A DNA stretch of 64,000 bases from Erinaceus europaeus (GCF_950295315.1 NC_080181.1:38717375-38781374); one strand, 5' to 3'. Counted from the first letter of the stretch, positions 33,311-43,785 are shown. Made by a program: numbers and translations. The notes: a model not told the origin generated them from the letters alone.

Positions 33311-33730
33311 TGTTGTTTCCAACGGGCTGGCTTCACGGGCGGGTAACAGAAGACCCGGGACTCATGGCTGGGTTGTACGCAGTATCTCTTTATTCATGCA
33401 GGACGCAGCGCAATCTATACCAAGCTAAGCTAAACTAAAACTAAAAACAATCTTGTCCTTATAAATATACTAGCCCAGTAGGGTGGGAACAGGATGCGAT
33501 GCAGAGAGGGTGGAGAGAAAAGTGACTGGTGAAAATCAGGGTGTGACAAGGAGAGGGGGCGGAGCAGGTGAGAATTCTACCACTGAACCACCAATGCCCT
33601 GGAGGGAGGGTGGTGCTTGTTAACAGTGGTTATGTAAATAGAATACAGTGGTTATGTAAATTAAATGCAGTGTTAAGCAGGGGGGATTAAACCAAATGAA
33701 ACAGAAGGGGGTATCAGAAGTATACCAACA
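33311..33730 (-). mobile_element. Endogenous retrovirus 3' LTR, minus orientation
   Basis: On the minus strand it starts TGTTGGTATACTTC and ends GGAAACAACA. A TATA-like TATTTATAAG lies at about 33,458-33,470 and AATAAA at 33,389-33,394 (both reversed). Its last 45 bases include a 26-base stretch identical to the end of the plus LTR (GTTACCCGCCCGTGAAGCCA). A polypurine tract abuts its start, so this is the 3' LTR of a minus-strand provirus, from a longer subfamily (420 bp) than its neighbour. Confidence 0.85.
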
Positions 33731-33747
33731 ATTCCCCCTTTCTTTTT
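33731..33747 (-). other. Retroviral polypurine tract (plus-strand primer site)
   Basis: The minus strand reads AAAAAGAAAGGGGGAAT immediately before the LTR TG. This is the expected place and composition for the primer of plus-strand synthesis. A similar motif, ATAAAAGGAAAGGGGGAGAT on the minus strand, lies at 33,951-33,970. Confidence 0.8.
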
Positions 33748-35321
33748 AACTAATAGCCATAGTATCAAGATTGTGGGGTGAACAGAAACCTATATCGTAC
33801 AGGCGTTTTCAAAAGAACTGGGATATAGACAATGTCCTGAGGGAATAACATGGCGGAACAGGCACTCCCAGAATGTCCCAACTCTCACGGGAACTAGTAG
33901 CCTGAGGGGAAAACATGGCAGATGTGAATGCATCTGCACAATTTCCCAGCATCTCCCCCTTTCCTTTTATCTAATGCCCAGGGCAACAGTGTGTAGTCTG
34001 TGAACTACTCAGGGTCAGTCTATGAAAAACCAGCAACGTGAAGGGAAGAAAGCTGCTGTAAAAATGTCTAAAGTGTCCAAAGGGTATACCAGCAAGTCCG
34101 ATAAAAGTCTCAGTCCAAAGTAGGCGACTAGGGGGAGAAATGGCAGAGGATGAAATGCTGCATGAGGAAGGTCAGCCTTTGGAATTCTGCTTTTCTGTAG
34201 AAAGTGATCTGGAACTGCCAAAACATGACAGGTCAAAGCAAAAGCAGGAAAGGCAAGACAAGCAGTAAAAAGCCTCTGTCCTTGGAGTCTGTGAATCAGG
34301 TTCTTCAGATCACGTCAGGTGACATCTAGGGTTTTGGGGGGTGTGCCACTGTAGTCGCGCCATCTAGTGGGTGATGTCAGGGTGTGCAGGGGTCCAGATG
34401 TTTTTTTTCTGGGATTCCTGTGGAAGAAACACAAACAATCTGCTTCTCGTGGTTAGCAGGGCATCTGATTTGAATGCTTTATAGAAAAAGAGGTTTGGTA
34501 CCTTGACCAACTGAGTATTGGGGGGTGTATCTTTCCTATTCATTTATGATTATATTTTATATTATTTGTCATGGTAGTCAGCCATTATCTGGAAGGTCCT
34601 GGGTGATTCATGGGGAAAAAGAACTTATCTTTTAACAAAGACTCTAAGGTGTAGGGAAGCGGGAACTATCTTATCCCTTTTTTTTTATCTTGCCTTTTGT
34701 TGCCCTAGTTGTTTTATTGTTGTAATTATATTGTTGTTATTCTGATATTTTGGTTGTTGGATAGAACAGAGAGAAATGGAGAGAGGAGGGGAAGACAGGG
34801 AGAGAAAGACACCTGTAGACCTGCTTTACCACCCGTGAAGTGATTCCCCTGCAGGTGAGGAGCCAGAGGCTCAAACTGGGATCCTCAAGCCAGTTCTTGC
34901 ACTTAGCGCCACCTGCACTAAACCTGCTGCGCCACCGCCCGATTCCCAGGAACTATCTTTTAACATAAACTCTATGACCATGCCAATAGCAACCTTGAGG
35001 GCATATGTGGCTCCCCACATGTCCCCCTGTCTTATATATATCATGTTTTGATGTTTGGCGGACTTTGTTTTGTGGCAGGGTGGACTGTGCCTGTCTTAGG
35101 TTGGGGATCAGCCTTCCGTCTTACCCGTCATTGGAACATCTGGTCATTTTTGCCCAGTAGTACCAGGTGCCCTGTCTTAGGTTGCCTGGATAGCGCTAGT
35201 TTCCTCTTACCCGTCATTGGCTAGCCAGCCCTCTACATGGTGGACGTTCTGATGGAGGGGGGCAAATCCTCCACAGCAACTCAATATTCTGCCATGTCCA
35301 GACTATGATAGTGAGTTTGAA
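33748..35321 (-). mobile_element. Internal 3' remnant of an endogenous retrovirus, no open frames
   Basis: About 1.3 kb of non-L1 sequence, excluding a SINE at 34,673-34,948, precedes the polypurine tract on the minus strand. No gag, pol or env frame survives; the longest minus frame is 73 codons (34,015-34,236) without a domain. Imperfect repeats occur: GTCTTAGGTTG and CTTACCCGTCATTGG appear twice at 35,092-35,220. It is assigned to the provirus by position next to the polypurine tract and LTR; the class (ERVK-like) is inferred from the 6-bp TSD of the related solo LTR. Confidence 0.65.
34673..34948 (-). repeat. Type 2 SINE inside the retroviral remnant, with TSD
   Basis: Reverse copy with TTGTTGCCCTAGTTGTTTTA and AGAACAGAGAGAAATGGAGA. 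The flanks GGGAACTATCTT (34,661-34,672) and AGGAACTATCTT (from 34,948) are the TSD, with one mismatch. It is younger than the retroviral segment. Confidence 0.9.
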
Positions 35322-35607
35322 AAATTACAGACAACTAAGAAAGAAGTCAGAGATCTCAAAAAGAGATTAAGAGATACTCAGAACAACAACAGAGACATAT
35401 GGGATGATTTCAAAAGAGATAATATATGCATTAGTGGCTTACCAGAGGAAGAAAGAGAGGGAGGAGAAAAAATCATTCTTCAGGACATAATGACTTCTCT
35501 AATCTAGACAACATAAAAGACATAAAGGTTCAAGAAGCCCAGAGGGTCCAAAACAGAATTAACCCAGACTTAAAGACACCAAGACACATCATATTTGGAA
35601 TGGAAAG
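35322..35607 (+). repeat. 285-bp direct repeat of L1 ORF1, right copy
   Basis: The right-hand partner of 32,734-33,018. It begins in AAATTACAGACAACTAAG and reads straight on into downstream ORF1 at 35,608, so the L1 is continuous from here. Confidence 0.9.
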
Positions 35608-35848
35608 GAATAAGGATAAAGAAAGGATCCTAAAGGCTGCAAGAGAAAAACAAAGAGTCGCCTACAGAGGAAAACCCATAAGATTAGCAGCAGACTTCCC
35701 CACACAAACACTACAGGCCAGAAGAGAATGGCAAGATATCTATCGAGTGCTCAATGAGAAAGGCTTTCAAACAAGACTACTGTATCCTGCTAGACTGTCA
35801 TTCAGACTAGAAGGAGGCATAAAAATCTCAGACAAGCAACAGTTGAAG
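35322..35848 (+). pseudogene. L1 ORF1 middle and C-terminal region, after the retroviral insert
   Basis: Contains the second copy of the ORF1 middle, then a frame from 35,600 with KAAREKQRVAYRGKPIRLAA, QTLQARREWQDIYRVLNEKG and YPARLSFRLEGG, the ORF1p C-terminal domain. The domain breaks off after DKQQLK at about 35,848, where the sequence jumps into late ORF2. Confidence 0.9.
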
Positions 35849-37113
35849 ACCCAGAGTTGCCAAAACAATCTTGAGAAGAAAGAACAGAACTAGAGACATC
35901 ACACTCTCAGATCTCAAATTGTATTACAGGCCATTGCCATAAAAACTTCTTGGTTCTTGAACAGGAATAGACACACTGACCAGTGGAATAGAATTGAGAG
36001 CCTGGAAGTAAGCTTCCACACATATGGACATCTAATCTTTGACAAAGGTGCCCAGACTATTAAATGGGGAAAGATGAGTCTCTTCAACAAATGGTGTTGG
36101 AAAAAACAGGTTGAAATATGCAGAAGAATGACACTGAACCACTATATTTCACCAAACACAAAAGTAAATTCCAATTGGATCAAGGACTTGGATGTTAGAC
36201 CAGAAACTACCAGATACTTAGAGGAAAATATTGGCAGAACTCTTTTCCACATAAATTTTATAGACATCTTCAATGAGATGAATCCAATTACAAAGAAGAA
36301 TAAGTATAAGCCTATGGGACTACATCAAATTAAAAAGCTTCTGCACAGCAAAAGAAACCAATACCCAGAGACCCTTCACAGAATGGGAGAATATTTTTCA
36401 TCCCATACTTTATACAAGAGTTTAATAACCAAAATATATAAAGAGTTTGCCAAACTCAAGAACAAAAAAAACACACACACACACAAATATCCCTATACAA
36501 AAATGGGGAGAAGACATGCACAGAATCTTCATCGCAGAAGAGATCCAAAAGGCTGAGAAACATATGAAAAGATGTTCCAAGTCTTTGATTGTCAAAGAAA
36601 TGCAAACAAAGACAACAATGAGATACCACTTCACTCCTGTGAGAATGTCATACATCAGGAAAGGTATCAGCAACAAATGCAGCAGAGGTTGTGGGGTCGA
36701 AGGAACCTTCCTGCACTGCTGGTGGGAATGTCAGCTGGTCCAACCCCTGTGGAGAACAGTCTGGAGAACCCTCAGAAGGCAAGAAATGGACCTACCCTAT
36801 GATCCTGCAATTCCTCTCCTGGGGATATATCCTAAAGAGCCCAACACACATCCAAAAAGATTTGTGTATACCTATGTCCTTAGCAGCACAATTTGTAATA
36901 GCCAAAAACTGGAAGCTACCCAGGTGTCCAACAACAGATGAGTGGCTGATGAAGTTGTGGTATATATACACAATGGACTATTACTCAGCTATTAAAAACA
37001 GTGACTTCCTCATTTTTAGCCCATCTTGGATGGACCTTAAAATCATGTTAAGTGAAATAAGTCAGAAACAGAAGGATGAATATGGGATGATCTCACTCTC
37101 TGGCAGAAGTTGA
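35849..37113 (+). pseudogene. L1 ORF2 C-terminal remnant after an internal deletion
   Basis: From about 35,849 the text matches the L1 at 21,795-23,059, so roughly 2.7 kb (the end of ORF1, the endonuclease and nearly all the reverse transcriptase) is missing. Frames at 35,957-36,556, 36,447-36,941 and 36,691-37,113 together cover [32 protein letters not shown] and an ending KDEYGMISLS, with several frameshifts. An (AC)n expansion sits at 36,470-36,485. It cannot encode an active enzyme. Confidence 0.9.
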
Positions 37114-37345
37114 AAAACAAGATCAGAAGAGAAAACACAAGTAGAACCTGAATTGAAGTTGGTGTGTTACACCAAACTAAAAGACTCTGGGGCGGGTGTG
37201 TGTGTGGGTGAGTGTATAGGTTCAAAAAGGATGACAGAGGACCTAGTGGGGGTTGTATTGTTATGTGGAAAACTGAGAAATTTTATGTACAAACTATTGT
37301 ATTTACTATTGATCTAAAACATTAATCCCTCAATAAAGAAATTTA
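37114..37345 (+). other. L1 type A 3'UTR (about 230 bp)
   Basis: Follows the ORF2 stop directly: GTAGAACCTGAATTGAAGTT, a G-rich GGGGCGGGTGTGTG segment, ATGTACAAACTATTGTATTT and AATAAAGAAATTTAAAAAAA. It shows that the short 3'UTR seen at 1-231 and 25,264-25,515 belongs to an L1 lineage distinct from type B. Confidence 0.9.
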
Positions 37346-37509
37346 AAAAAATAATATTGATTCTATTTAACATCTTCTAGAAAACAAATAAAAATGAAAA
37401 TTTTCCCAGATGACTTAAGTGTAAGGTCAGTTAGCACCTAAATATCCAAATGTACAAACATAAAATACAGATGAGTATTCTCATGAACTAAAATGCTAAA
37501 TGGATTTTA

Positions 37510-37885
37510 AAAGTAACAGTAAGCATGTGGAGAAACTGAAGTTCTTGTGCACCATTGATGGGAATGTAAAATGGAGGAAGTACTCTGGAAAGCTGTACAA
37601 ATATCCTTTAAAAATAATATATAGAAGCAGCATATAAGCCACTTCTAGGTTTATAGCTCAATGAACTCAAACCAGTGCCTCTAATAATATTTATTTTGAT
37701 ATGTGATACTATTGACAAAAGTCAAAATGTGACTATAACTGAACTGTCCACTAATGGATGGGCAAATAAGGTGTGGCAGATGCATGCAATAGGATATAAT
37801 TATGCCTATAAAAATTAAGGAAATGTGAATGCATACATGTATGAATATTGATGGTACTATGTTAAGTGAAATAATTCAATAACAA
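37510..37885 (+). mobile_element. Old L1 ORF2 3' region
   Basis: GTGCACCATTGATGGGAATG, CACTAATGGATGGGCAAATA and TGTTAAGTGAAATAATTCAA correspond to the ORF2 tail region, heavily diverged. Confidence 0.7.
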
Positions 37886-38105
37886 GGGATTCGGGAGGTA
37901 GCGCAGCAGGTTAAGCGCACGCAGGTGGCACTAGGACCGGAGTAAGGGGCAACTATGTATAAATGTGGACAGTTGTAGAGAAGATGGTTGGCCCAAGTCT
38001 AAAACTTTGGGGAACTGTGGTATATTGCAGTGGGGAGAGTGAAGATTCAGAACTCTAGTGGTGGGAATGGTGTCGATTCAAACCCCTGTTGACATGTAAT
38101 ATAAA
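37886..38105 (+). repeat. SINE head fragment next to an L1 3' terminal fragment
   Basis: GGATTCGGGAGGTAGCGCAGC at 37,888-37,950 is a SINE head without body. From about 37,960 the CAGAACTCTAGTGGTGGGAA module of an L1 3' end follows. Confidence 0.65.
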
Positions 38106-38269
38106 AATGTAAAAAAAAAAAATTTTTAAGTACAGGTATTGCTGTGAGATAATGAAAACTGTCTTTGACTTTGTTGACCATTACATATATCTGTGAATAA
38201 ACTATAGCAAATTGAATTGTATGCATTGAGATGGGCGTGGTATGTGAATAAAATTGTTTTTCAAAAGGA

Positions 38270-38600
38270 AGCCAGAATTTACCATATGATATAGCAATCA
38301 AACCTGGGGAAATCTGGAGTAGATAAAATATAAATTATACCCACATAAAAATCTGTGTATAAAAGTCTGTAATGATGTTCCATAATAAAAGCAATAAAGA
38401 TAATAAAAAGGAGAACTCAGATACCCTTCAATAGGTGAATGATTACATGCAGAAAGACAAATATTACATTCTGAAAGCCACATGATAATAAAGAGAAATA
38501 AACTACTGATTTATGCAACATGCTATGCTTAATAAAATAATGTGAATCTGAAGGGGGCATATCAAAGGAAATCTAAATAAAGAGCATGCTGTGTTGGTAC
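38270..38600 (+). mobile_element. Probable old L1 ORF2 tail
   Basis: GAATTTACCATATGATATAG and CCCTTCAATAGGTGAATGAT resemble the highly diverged C-terminal ORF2 coding region of ancient L1. Confidence 0.5.
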
Positions 38601-39839
38601 ATTTGAAGACTCAGTATAGTCAAGATATCATTTTCCCTAAATGAATCTATAATTTGCATGCTACTAATAACATTTATAGAGCTTTCAACAGGACTACAAC
38701 AGAGACAATTAGTGTAAGTCTGGGGGCAGGACTGCCAGTTGGGGTTGATAAGTAGCCCGGATAAAAAGAAGGAACAGGAGGGAATTCCTTTGAAATGATG
38801 GCAAAGTTTTGCATCTTAGTTGTGGTAAAGGTTACACATATATGTGTGCATGACCAAATTATATATAAATATACAAATACACATTAGTGAGTAGATTTTG
38901 AAAAGGTGAAAAATGCATAAGGTTTAGGGTCTACTAACTAGTACTATCTCACAATTAGTTGATTGTTTCTGTTATTTTACTATGCTTAAATATTCCATAC
39001 AGAATTCTTAGAAGTTAGTATCATTTCAAATTGACCTGAGTCTAAGTCCCAGCATGACGTGGAAGCACCATGAGACCTCTGTGGATAACTGAACAGGATT
39101 ATAGTATCTCTCCTCTCTGTGTGTCTGTTCCCACCCCTCCCCCTTAACTTTTCCCCTCATTCTCCCCCCCAAAAATACACAGTGTAAGAATTGGCATAGG
39201 AGGCCTGTGAGTGGTATGGAACATGTACAAAGCCCTAGATTTCATTCACCTAAACCCTATATATCGTGAGATATTTATAACATGGGGAAGGGAACAGTTC
39301 TCACTCTCAGTAGTTGTTTTAAGCTTCATGCCTATCTTGCTGGGACACAACCAGATGGCCTGCATGCCCTCTTCATCCTGTGAATTCATGCTTCTTACTA
39401 GCACACTAGAAGATTGGTGCAGATTCTCCATGCCTCTCTCCTTCCTTCCCTCCGTTAGAAGGACAGTGTACTCCCTATGCTCCATGCTCTCACCATTCTG
39501 GGTTTTAAGTTTAAGTTTCTAATTCTTTAAATGGCAATCTGACAAATTAGTTGGGGATGGTAGGATGAGGTTCTTTGCTCTGGAGACCACTTTCCATGCT
39601 TCTAATTCTTCCACTGCAAACACTACAGTTTGGTTTTGTGGTCTTTCTGAGTCCCAAATCTATCAGATAAAACTAAAAATACCTGACTTGACTAATGAAA
39701 TAGGCAACACTCCAATCATAGCAGAAGAATAAGGGAGAAACTGAATGCATTTGCTTTTTCCTAGGCTTGTTTTTCTTCCTTATTTTTAGAGCGATTGGAA
39801 GCAGAACTTTTGCCTTTGTTTTTTGCAAACTTTATAACC
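38601..39839. other. Unique tract, no gene seen
   Basis: A 103-codon forward frame at 39,211-39,522 and its reverse shadow have no recognisable domain. Confidence 0.35.
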
Positions 39840-39845
39840 CTACTC

Positions 39846-40187
39846 TGTTGTATTCTTTACATTGGGTTGTTCTAGTTCTCCCCCGCCAAAAGAATTGGAT
39901 CAGTCCAGTTAGTTTGGCGGCCCGCTTGGCCCCGCCCCTAGGAACCCCGAGAGAGGGCCAGAGTTCCAGAGTTCAAGAGTTCCTGAGTTCAGGAGTTAGA
40001 GAGAGTGCTTGCGCCGCCGCAAAGAGACAGCAGAGTTCTGTTTGGTGATTAGTTTGGTTTAGTTTATGAATCGTTGTTCCTGAATAAAGAAATACAGCTT
40101 CCCTGCCCAGCCGTATGTCTCTGGTCGTCTCTGTTACCCGCCCGTGAAGCTAGCCCGGCCAGCAAGAGCCTCCGAATTTTAACAACA
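39846..40187 (+). mobile_element. Solo LTR, class II (ERVK-like), with 6-bp TSD
   Basis: 342 bases starting TGTTGTATTC and ending TTTTAACAACA, flanked by CTACTC at 39,840-39,845 and 40,188-40,193. A 6-bp TSD fits class II (betaretrovirus-like) integrases. It has CCGCCCC boxes and AATAAA at 40,083-40,088. It is longer than the LTR at 33,019 because of a GAGTTCAAGAGTTCC-type imperfect internal expansion around 39,960-40,000. No internal retroviral sequence remains, consistent with LTR-LTR recombination. Confidence 0.95.
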
Positions 40188-40193
40188 CTACTC

Positions 40194-40805
40194 TTTTTTA
40201 TTAATGATTTAATATTAATTTACAAAATTATAAGATAACAGAGGTACAACACCACACTGTTCCCACTACCAGAGTTCTGAATACCCATCCCCTCCATAGT
40301 AAACTACAGCAGTTCTCCCAAGGTTGCAGATATGGGTCAACTATTATTTCTACAACTTTCTATACATATTTGTACATATTTGCCCATTTTGTTAAAGTTC
40401 TTATTTTCTCTTCCTTTCCAAGTCACATATACACCTGTTACTATATCCAAATGTCCTTCCCTTTTTCCTCTTCTCTCTCTGAGTACTTACTGAGTTGGAG
40501 TTCTGAGACCTCTGGTCATCTTCCCCTATCATTTCTCTTTCACTGGGAGTATGGACCAAAGATCTTTATGGGGTGCAGAAGGTGGGAGTTCTGGTATCTA
40601 TAATTGCTTATTTGCTGGACATGGACATTGGCAGGTCAATCCATATTCCCATCCTATTTCTATCTTTCCCTAGTGGGGTAGAGCTCTGGAGAGGTGAGGT
40701 TCCAGGACATATTGTGAGGTCTTCTGCTCAGGGAAGTCAGGATGGAATCATGGTAGCATCTGCACTGGTGGCTGAAAGGCAGCAAGATATAAACAGAACA
40801 AAATG
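40194..40805 (-). mobile_element. L1 3'-end module, reverse strand
   Basis: TTTATTAATGATTTAATATT, CCCACTACCAGAGTTCTG and, further on, antisense AGACCTCACAATATGTCCTGG identify the L1 3' module. It resembles the copy at 6,075-6,660. Confidence 0.75.
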
Positions 40806-40839
40806 ATCAATAAACAAGCACCAAAAAGTGGGAATAGAG

Positions 40840-42420
40840 CAGATGAGAAAGGGATCTTAGGGTGGAAAGAAGATAGGAATTCCATTTTAGGTATGTTCCT
40901 AAGGGCCCACGACTATCATAGTTTTTGGCTGAGTTTGATAGCTAACATGGAGTTGGATAAAAATACTGTCTGACGAGATAGTGTCAGAGTAGAGAAAATG
41001 GATAGAAAGTTGGGTTAGGGCCAAGAGAAGTTCCCATTCTTAAAAAGAAAAAAAAAAAATCTATTAATAAAATGAACTGTTTACCCCCATCCACCTAACC
41101 CAGGGACTTTATATTTAGCACAGGAGCCTGTGTAACCTCTGAGTCCTTGTTAGTCTCGGCTCACAGTTCATAGTCACAGCTGGGAACATTATAGCCTGCA
41201 CTCATTTCAGGACCAGTCTTCCTCAGGTAGGAGGGAAGGATGACATAGCTTCCCTTCAGAGACTGGGGTAGCGCCTACCATCACTGCTTTATGGTGAAGG
41301 CAAGGTCCTGGGAAGGCCTGCAAGAGAGCTTGTGATGACATTCCTGATGGAAGTGACCAGTGATATCACCCTATTCTTTATTGGTTAAATTTTTGATTCA
41401 ATATAAATAAGGCAACTGGGTTGAAAAGGGAGGTAACATATAAAGCCAAAAAAATTGTTGATTAATCATGAACTTAAAGGCTGGAATAGTACAGATGAAG
41501 AGTTGGGGGAGGTACCCATTTTGTAGATAGCTAGTAGGCATATTTTAGTTATATTCCAAAGGGCCTGTGGCTATACTAGTTTCTTCCTTCCTTTCTTTCT
41601 TTCTTTTTCTTTCTTTCTTTCTTTCTTTCTTTTCTTCTTTCTTTCTTTCTTTCTTTCTTTCTTTTCTTTTCTTTCTTTCTTTTTTTCCCCCCTGAGCCTG
41701 AAATCTGATATGCAGGTGGATCCAAGTTATTGTCTAGGGAGATGATGCCATGGCTGGAAAAAGGACCAGAAAGCTGGATCAGGGAAAAGAGTAGCTACCA
41801 AATATGGGAAAGGTGTATAAATATTGTTGACTATAAACCCCATCGATTTGATGTGACTTGGGGCCCATATTTAGCTTAGGAGCCAACATGACCTCTGCAT
41901 CCCTATAGATCTGAGCTCACACTCTGTGATTATGAGTAGTAACATTCCAAGCTTCCCCCATTTCAGGACTCATCTTCCTCAGGTGTAGCATAGAGTATGT
42001 TGTCCAGCTTCCCTTTGAAGGATGGAACATTCTCTACCATTATTCAGCCACCAGGTTCCAGATGCTAGTAGGATGCCAACCAGACTTCCCTAGACAGACA
42101 GCCCCACCACATGTCCTGGAGCTCCGATTCCCCAGAGCCCTGTCCCACTAGGGAAAGAGAGAGGCAGGCTGGGAGTATGGATAGGCCTATCAACACCCAT
42201 GTTCAGTGGGGAAGCAATTACAGAAGCCAGACCTTCTACCTTCTGAATCCCACAATGACCTTGGGTCCATACTTCCAGAAAGCTAAAGGATGAGAAATCA
42301 ATGGGAGGGGATGGGATACAGAGTTCTGGTGCTAGGAATTGTGTGGAGTTGTACTTCCTCTTACCCTATGGTTTTGTCAGTGTTTCCTTTTTATTAAAAA
42401 CAACAACAAAAAAAAAGAAA
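40840..42420 (+). mobile_element. Older L1 3'UTR copy or copies, partly duplicated
   Basis: Two forward blocks are alike: 41,095-41,300 (ATATTTAGCACAGGAGCCTG, TCATTTCAGGACCAGTCTTC) and 41,865-42,030 (ATATTTAGCTTAGGAGCCAA, CATTTCAGGACTCATCTTCC). The second continues into the terminal module (GCCACCAGGTTCCAGATGCT at 42,047) and ends at about 42,420 with poly(A). With the reverse module before it, the area looks like more than one L1 3' insertion, one possibly with a 5' inversion. Confidence 0.6.
41581..41690. repeat. (TTTC)n microsatellite
   Basis: About 110 bases of TTTC/TTCC repeats with a few TTTTC interruptions, inside the L1 3'UTR copy. Confidence 0.95.
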
Positions 42421-42431
42421 AAGAAAAAGCA

Positions 42432-42600
42432 ATTGGGGGCCAACCAGTGATGAACTCAGTAGAGTGCACATGTTAGAATTATAAAGAGCTAGGTTTAAGC
42501 TCCCTGTCTCCACCTGTGGAGGAAGAGCATCAAGAGCAGTGAACTAATGATGCAAATGTTTCAGTTTTTCTTTTGTCATTATAAAAAATGTTTTCAAAAA
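42432..42600 (+). repeat. tRNA-derived SINE, old
   Basis: GGGGGCCAACCAGTGATGAAC head, GAGCTAGGTTTAAGCTCCCT B-box region and CTCCACCTGTGGAGGAAGAG; the tail is lost. Confidence 0.65.
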
Positions 42601-42844
42601 GAAAAAATAAAGGCTAATGAAGAAGATTTGAGGACAGAAAGAGAGCTTGTCTTTTCTCATGTCTTTAATAAGGAATTGTTCAGGAATTGTCCATCCCACC
42701 TAATGTAGGGACCTTGGTGCTATCCTTTCTATTACTGAAAGAAACAATGTATTTCAAACCAGAACTTTATTCAGGGCACTGGGTATATCACCAGAAATAG
42801 CTAAATTAAACAAAGTCCCAGATAGGGACCAACACTGAATTTAT

Positions 42845-43063
42845 TTATTTATTTAGGTTTTTATTTACTTATTATTGGACTGATACAGAGAGATTGAGAG
42901 GTAAAGGAGACACAGAGAGTGTTAAAGACACAGAGAGTACCCTGCAGCCCTGCTTCACCACTTGTGAAGCTCTCTACCTGCAGGTGGAGACCAGAGGCTT
43001 GAGCCTGGGTCCTTGAACACTATAATGATTACACTTAACCAGGTGTGCCACCACCTGGCCCCA
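42845..43063 (-). repeat. tRNA-derived SINE, reverse
   Basis: TTTATTTATTTAGGTTTTTA tail, GAGAGATTGAGAGGTAAAGG body and a head ending TGTGCCACCACCTGGCCCC on the plus strand. Confidence 0.85.
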
Positions 43064-43309
43064 CTTGCCTCACTTTCTATTTGTTCACTATCTGCAGAAG
43101 CTTGTTCACTATCTGCATGAGAATCTGCATGGGATGCTCACACTTCAAATGAAAATTGGGAGACAGCAAACAGACTAGAGTCTTGAAATACAGATGAGTC
43201 AATAAACTTTTGTTTTGGAGCTTGGTAATAACATGAGGTAACTTAATGTGAAGAAGGCAAAAGTTAGATTGAAAAATCACTTATGATTCAAAATAATCAA
43301 TTATTTTGT

Positions 43310-43425
43310 TTTGTTTTGTTTTTTTAATTCCAGAGTACTGAACAGCTCTGGTTTGTGATGGTGTGGGGAACTGACCTGGTACTTTGGAGCCCCAGGCATG
43401 AGAGACTCTTTGCATAGCCATTTTT
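43310..43425 (-). repeat. Short tRNA-like SINE (type 3), reverse
   Basis: CAGAGTACTGAACAGCTCTGG, TGGTGTGGGGAACTGACC and GGCATGAGAGACTCTTTGCATA are the reverse complement of the type 3 unit. Confidence 0.75.
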
Positions 43426-43459
43426 AACACAAGTGAGGACATGTTTATGTCCTGGAGTT

Positions 43460-43785
43460 TGAGAGCAATTATTCAAATTAGTTCGTATTTAGAAACCCAA
43501 CAATCCTAGCTCATTCTATCCCATTTACAAAATAGAATCTGCCCCACCCAACCCCACTCCTGTTTTGTTGTTACTTTGTTCCAGGAAGAACCACCTTACC
43601 ACTTAACCCTGCATAACAACTTGAGAGCAATTATGCAAATTAGTTTATCTTTAGGAAGCCAAGAATCCTAGCTCATTCCATCCCACTGGCAGTACAGAAA
43701 CTGCAATACCCTCTCCCCCTTTGTTGTTACTTTATTCCTGGAAGAACTACCACCTAACCAAGCATAGCAGCCCTCTCCTGTGGAT
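43460..43785. repeat. Tandem duplication of a unit of about 160 bp
   Basis: Unit 1 (from 43,460) and unit 2 (from 43,620) both run TTGAGAGCAATTAT, CAAATTAGTT, AATCCTAGCTCATTC, TTTGTTGTTACTTT, CCAGGAAGAACCACC-like. They are clearly alike though diverged. Unit 2 has a perfect octamer ATGCAAAT; unit 1 has ATTCAAAT. Origin unknown; it could be a fragment of an LTR with repeated U3 elements. Confidence 0.85.

Noticed and set aside
32941..33336. 131-codon reverse frame across an LTR
   Set aside because: It spans L1 antisense, a whole LTR and part of another; no retroviral or other domain is present.
41581..41690. Possible CRISPR-like or tandem array
   Set aside because: Simple TTTC microsatellite without spacers; the sequence is mammalian nuclear DNA.
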